Shown in pieces: positions 60,715-64,000 of a stretch of DNA of 64,000 nt. Within the stretch, counting starts at the first letter, position 1, and the number at the start of each line of letters is the position of its first letter. The notes under the pieces are model-generated. The model was given only the letters and a program-made list of their open reading frames with translations. It made no database searches and had not been told where the DNA came from. The position numbers were made by a program, and so were the translations under genes. Origin of the DNA: Paenibacillus aurantius (GTDB lineage Bacteria; Bacillota; Bacilli; Paenibacillales; NBRC-103111); contig NZ_CP130318.1 of NCBI RefSeq assembly GCF_032268605.1, positions 2,762,001-2,826,000 of the forward strand, written 5' to 3'.

Positions 60715-62862
60715 ATGCTCCTGTTAAGATTGGGCATGACCGCTTTCCGGTTTCCCCGTACGGTCCTTATGCTGTGGGGCATGCTGCTCGCCCTGTCGGC
60801 GGGTCCGGCCTTTGACCTTCCCGGCGTTCTTAAGGATCATGGGCTGGTCGCCGATGGGAGCTATCTGGAGGTTAAGCATAGGCTCTCCGCCGAATTCGGG
60901 ATTCCGGAGGATCCGGTCCTTGTCCTGTTCAACAAGCGATCCGGCGCATCCGGCATGGAATTCATCCGGTTCATCAAGCGGACCATGGAGGAGTTGAAAG
61001 AAGTTCCAGGGGTGCGCGGCTATCTTTCCCCTCTCGAAAAGGAAGGAATGCTCAAGGACACCGCGGCTTATGGCATCCTGATCCTTCCTCCTGCCGGCAG
61101 CGAAAGAACCGCCGTCGTTACCCGCTTGAGGGATAAGCTTCCCCTGGACCTATCCGCCACGGTAAGGCTGACGGGAAAGCCGGTCGTGCAGCAGGATGTA
61201 AACGTTGCGAGCCGGCGGGATCTCGGCCGAGCGGAACGGATCGGGCTTCCAGCCGCTTTTCTGATCCTCTGGTGGGCGTTCCGCGGCCCGGTCTCCGCCC
61301 TTCTTCCCGTGGCGGCCGGTCTCACCGCTGTAGTCACCGCCATGGGGGCTTTGTCGAGGCTCGGCCAAGCCTTCGAGCTTTCCCATTTTGTTCTCAATGT
61401 GGTTCCAATGGTGGGCATTGCGCTCAGCATTGATTTTGCACTCCTGTTGGTGAGCCGCTACCGGGAAGAGCTCGGCCGGTTGACCGCCGAAAAGGCCATG
61501 AACCGAACGCTCCGGACTGCCGGACGGGCCGTCTTCTATTCGGCCTGCTGCGTAGCCCTGGGGCTGGCCGGGATTTGCAGCATCCGGCTCCCGATGTTTC
61601 AAAGCGTCACCGCCGGGGCTTTGACGGTTCTGGCCGCTGCGGTGCTGGCTGCCTTCACGCTGCTCCCCGCGGCACTGGCTCTTCTCACCCCGGTGATGAA
61701 GAGCCGGAACCGGGAAAGGGGCTTGGCCGGTACCAGCCGACCGGACCTCTGGCAGCGACTTGCGAGGCAGCTCCTGGCTAGACCGTTTAGGACCGGGGGC
61801 TTGGCCCTCATTCTTTTGGCGATTGGCATGATGCCCCTGCGAACCATGGGGATAGCCATCCCGGATGCGTCCTCGCTTCCTGCGGGCTATGAATCCCGTG
61901 CCGCGGCGGAAGCTTACGAGGAGCTCTTCGGGGAAGGAGGGAAGGCACGCGTTGATCTCTTGCTGCAGGGAAAGCCTGGACTCTCGGACAAGGAAGTAAG
62001 AGAGGAAGTTTATCGCTTGGTTGACAAGCTGAAGCGGGATCCTCAGGTACTAAGGGTGGATACGGATTTATTGATAGTGCCTCCCGCCCAGGGGAGGAAT
62101 GAGGGAAGGCCGTCCTCCGACAGCGGGATGGCGGCCGCTTCGCTGGGCTCTCCTTCAACAGCAGGAACGTCCGTGCTCTTGCCGATAACGCTCAGAGCAG
62201 GAACCCATACGAAGGAAGCGAGAGAATGGGTTAGAAGCTGGGATCGGGAAGGGAGCGGGGGACCGGTTGCTTACCGGCTTGGCGGGGAGGCCAAATATGA
62301 GCAGGAAGTGTTCGATGCCGTCCGGGACGGGCTGCCCGCTTCGGTGGGATTTATTGGGACCAGCACCTTTCTTGTCCTCCTGATCGCTTTCCGCTCTTTC
62401 GTTATCGCCGTGAAGGCGATTGTGATGAACGCGCTCAGCCTTGCCGCCTCCTTCGGCATTTTAGCGGCGGTTTTCTCTCAGGGGGCCTTCGGAATGGAGC
62501 CGTACCCGGTGGCGTTGATGATTCCCGTCTTTGTTTTCGGCCTGGTGTTCGGGGTGAGTATGGACTACGGGATCTTCATGCTTTCGCGGATGGCGGAACA
62601 CTATCAGCTGACAGGAGATAATGAACGGGCGGTGACATACGGGGTCGCTTCCACCAGCCGTTTACTGACAGCGGCGGCGGCGATTATGGTTGCGGTTACG
62701 CTGCCTTTTGCTTTCGGGGAGGTCGTAGGAGTCCGGCAGCTCGGAGTAGGTATTGCGGCCGCCGTGGCACTGGACGCGACGGTGATCCGGCTCATGCTCG
62801 TGCCGCCGCTCATGAAGCTGCTGGGAGACTGGAACTGGCGGCTTCCTAAGCTTTTTCGCTGA
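60715..62862 (+). CDS. MMPL/RND-family transporter
   Basis: A 715-residue proton-driven exporter of the MMPL type, likely moving the finished lipid-like polyketide to the outside. Twelve transmembrane helices occur as one N-terminal helix, a first soluble loop (about 35-170), five helices, then the same pattern repeated (soluble loop about 370-535). VSMDYGIFMLSRMAEHYQ and LSIDFALLLVSRYREEL are the family's charged helix 4/10 motifs. ATG 60694 overlaps the prior stop, but GGGAGGAG before ATG 60715 is the better site. Last gene of the operon. Confidence 0.9.
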   Translation: MLLLRLGMTAFRFPRTVLMLWGMLLALSAGPAFDLPGVLKDHGLVADGSYLEVKHRLSAEFGIPEDPVLVLFNKRSGASGMEFIRFIKRTMEELKEVPGVRGYLSPLEKEGMLKDTAAYGILILPPAGSERTAVVTRLRDKLPLDLSATVRLTGKPVVQQDVNVASRRDLGRAERIGLPAAFLILWWAFRGPVSALLPVAAGLTAVVTAMGALSRLGQAFELSHFVLNVVPMVGIALSIDFALLLVSRYREELGRLTAEKAMNRTLRTAGRAVFYSACCVALGLAGICSIRLPMFQSVTAGALTVLAAAVLAAFTLLPAALALLTPVMKSRNRERGLAGTSRPDLWQRLARQLLARPFRTGGLALILLAIGMMPLRTMGIAIPDASSLPAGYESRAAAEAYEELFGEGGKARVDLLLQGKPGLSDKEVREEVYRLVDKLKRDPQVLRVDTDLLIVPPAQGRNEGRPSSDSGMAAASLGSPSTAGTSVLLPITLRAGTHTKEAREWVRSWDREGSGGPVAYRLGGEAKYEQEVFDAVRDGLPASVGFIGTSTFLVLLIAFRSFVIAVKAIVMNALSLAASFGILAAVFSQGAFGMEPYPVALMIPVFVFGLVFGVSMDYGIFMLSRMAEHYQLTGDNERAVTYGVASTSRLLTAAAAIMVAVTLPFAFGEVVGVRQLGVGIAAAVALDATVIRLMLVPPLMKLLGDWNWRLPKLFR

Positions 62863-62880
62863 TAGGCCTCGTATAGGTTA

Positions 62881-63405
62881 CTAGGGCCACAATTTCATCG
62901 GACTTTCGAACGGAACATCGAAGTGGACCATCAAATAAATGATGATAAGAACCGACACGCTATAAGCCCCGAGCGGCTTCACGAAGTGAAAACGGAGCAT
63001 GGGAAACATCATAATATCGAACAGGATGGAGTGGCCCAGATTCCAGCCGTGGTCGTAAGAGATCCGGCCCGCCAAATACAGCACCCACTCAAAGAAGGAA
63101 TAACAGCCCACCCAGAACAGATAATAGACGGCCTTCTCTTGGATCGATCCGCCCTCCGGATAACGGGATAGAAACAGAAGGACGGTCAAGGGCATGGTGA
63201 GGACGGCGTAGACGATGACCGTTATCGGATGGTTGTATAGAAAGTCGGGATGAAATTTCCAGAGGACGAAACCGTGCGTTAAATATTCATAGAGCAGGCC
63301 GCCAACGGATATGTAAAGCATGGTGGGGTGATACACCTTCCAATTTCTCCAATCCCCCCAACGCCAAACCGAATATATGGTAAAAAGGGCGATGGCCACG
63401 TGCAT
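62881..63405 (-). CDS. CBO0543-like membrane protein
   Basis: A 174-residue protein with five to six transmembrane helices. The opening WRWGDWRNWKVYHPTMLYIS matches, from memory, the CBO0543 family of Firmicutes, of unknown function. Aromatic-rich short loops and a conserved EWVLY segment are seen. GGGAGG precedes ATG 63405 at the usual distance. Convergent with the polyketide operon; the stops are about 18 nt apart. Confidence 0.72.
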   Translation of the reverse strand: MHVAIALFTIYSVWRWGDWRNWKVYHPTMLYISVGGLLYEYLTHGFVLWKFHPDFLYNHPITVIVYAVLTMPLTVLLFLSRYPEGGSIQEKAVYYLFWVGCYSFFEWVLYLAGRISYDHGWNLGHSILFDIMMFPMLRFHFVKPLGAYSVSVLIIIYLMVHFDVPFESPMKLWP

Positions 63406-63559
63406 GTCGGCAGCCTCCCGGATGTATTGGTCTGCAAAGCTTCCCTTACTTTACCCTGAAAAGACGTTCCCTATGATAGACCGCCGGTATTCAAACCACT
63501 CCTTTTAGGGTAAGTTACCTTTGTTGGGCTTTTTACATCTGGAAGAAGGAGTGGTACAT

Positions 63560-64000
63560 GTGAAGAAGATTGCGTTTTTGCTCGCCAACGGTTTCGAAGA
63601 TTCAGAGATGCAGAAGCCTTACGAAGAACTCGGCAAAGCCGGTTACGAGACGGTCATCGTAGGCCAGAAACAGGGCGAAGAGCTTCAAGGGAAGAACAAG
63701 TCGGTTACCTATACCTCCGATAAATCGATAGATGAGGTCAATGCCTCTGATTATGACGCTGTGGTCATTCCCGGGGGATCCTCCCCTGAGAATCTTCGCC
63801 TTAACAGCAAAATTACCGATTTCGTCAAGCAGATGAATTCGAACGGCAAGCCGATTGCGGCTATTTGCCACGGCCCGCAGATTTTGGCAAGCGCCAATCT
63901 GTTGAAAGGCCGCACGATCACCTGCTACCAGCCTTTGCAGGATGATATGCGCAATGCCGGAGCGGAGTTCGTCGATAAGGAAGTAGTCGTGGACGGCAAC
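63560..64000 (+). CDS. DJ-1/PfpI family protein (partial, runs off the window)
   Basis: Type 1 glutamine-amidotransferase-like protein of the DJ-1/PfpI superfamily, related to general stress proteins such as YfkM/YraA and to deglycases. The visible 147 residues start MKKIAFLLANGFEDSEMQ. They contain the nucleophile Cys in AAICHGPQ, preceded by VVIPGGSSPENL with its conserved turn. The start is GTG 63560, 6 nt after AAGGAGTGG; the ATG before it is followed by TGA. The C-terminal part lies beyond 64000. Confidence 0.9.
   Translation, partial: MKKIAFLLANGFEDSEMQKPYEELGKAGYETVIVGQKQGEELQGKNKSVTYTSDKSIDEVNASDYDAVVIPGGSSPENLRLNSKITDFVKQMNSNGKPIAAICHGPQILASANLLKGRTITCYQPLQDDMRNAGAEFVDKEVVVDGN

Noticed and set aside
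1-64000. CRISPR arrays, tRNA or rRNA genes, prophage or insertion sequences
   Set aside because: No regularly spaced repeats, cloverleaf-like sequences, ribosomal RNA cores, transposases, integrases or phage structural genes were found.

Overview
The window is chromosomal DNA from an endospore-forming Firmicute, most likely a Paenibacillaceae member (Paenibacillus or a close relative). Three things point there. The gene order recA-recX-rny-ymdB-spoVS-(insert)-miaB-ricA is the Bacillales order. Spore genes are present: spoVS, a YjcZ-type micro-protein, and a Ku/LigD pair of the kind used in spores. Shine-Dalgarno sites are strong, starts are often TTG or GTG, and the base composition is moderately GC-rich. 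I see no rRNA, tRNA, CRISPR array, prophage or insertion sequence.

Layout. 1-11.6 kb: recombination, RNA decay and sporulation core (recA, recX, rny, ymdB, spoVS), interrupted by a dipeptidase, a two-subunit 2-oxoacid:ferredoxin oxidoreductase (korAB) and a PduL phosphotransacylase, then miaB-ricA. 11.6-13.8 kb: AraC regulator, PhyH dioxygenase and a YciI protein. 14.1-17.5 kb: a second, differently fused 2-oxoacid:ferredoxin oxidoreductase. 17.6-26.9 kb: cysteine dioxygenase, a GGDEF-EAL protein, alanine dehydrogenase, a YihY membrane protein, a two-component pair and several uncharacterised proteins. 26.9-29.8 kb: marR-adaptor-MFS efflux operon with a palindromic operator. 29.8-37.9 kb: flavodoxin, an Ala-rich membrane-anchored protein, DUF445, YjcZ, MsrAB, DUF441, a hydrolase and a riboswitch-controlled flavoprotein. 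38-49 kb: HrpB helicase, GH13 glucosidase, ABC exporter, small enzymes and an orphan His6-type HisA. 49.1-50.1 kb: an AT-rich patch with a signal-peptidase-like lipoprotein lacking its catalytic residues. 50.2-52.9 kb: NHEJ genes (ku, ligase, and a polymerase broken by a frameshift). 53-57.5 kb: cold-shock gene with a long hairpin leader, an LtaS-like synthase and a Rieske flavoprotein. 57.7-62.9 kb: a four-gene type III polyketide operon with methyltransferase, flavoprotein and MMPL exporter. The window ends inside a DJ-1/PfpI gene.

Most notable signals: (1) a nearly fully paired three-way-junction element in the leader of rny, the gene for RNase Y; (2) a purine-riboswitch aptamer with altered core-flanking positions in front of a flavoprotein gene rather than a purine gene; (3) the type III PKS/lipid-export operon with palindromes at its promoter; (4) two genes without a canonical start codon at the expected place (ymdB, apparent ATC; marR, apparent ACG); (5) the pseudo-signal-peptidase lipoprotein with a G9 tract at its start; (6) the frameshifted ligD polymerase. 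Promoters, terminators and RNA folds were read by eye; no folding, alignment or database search was run.
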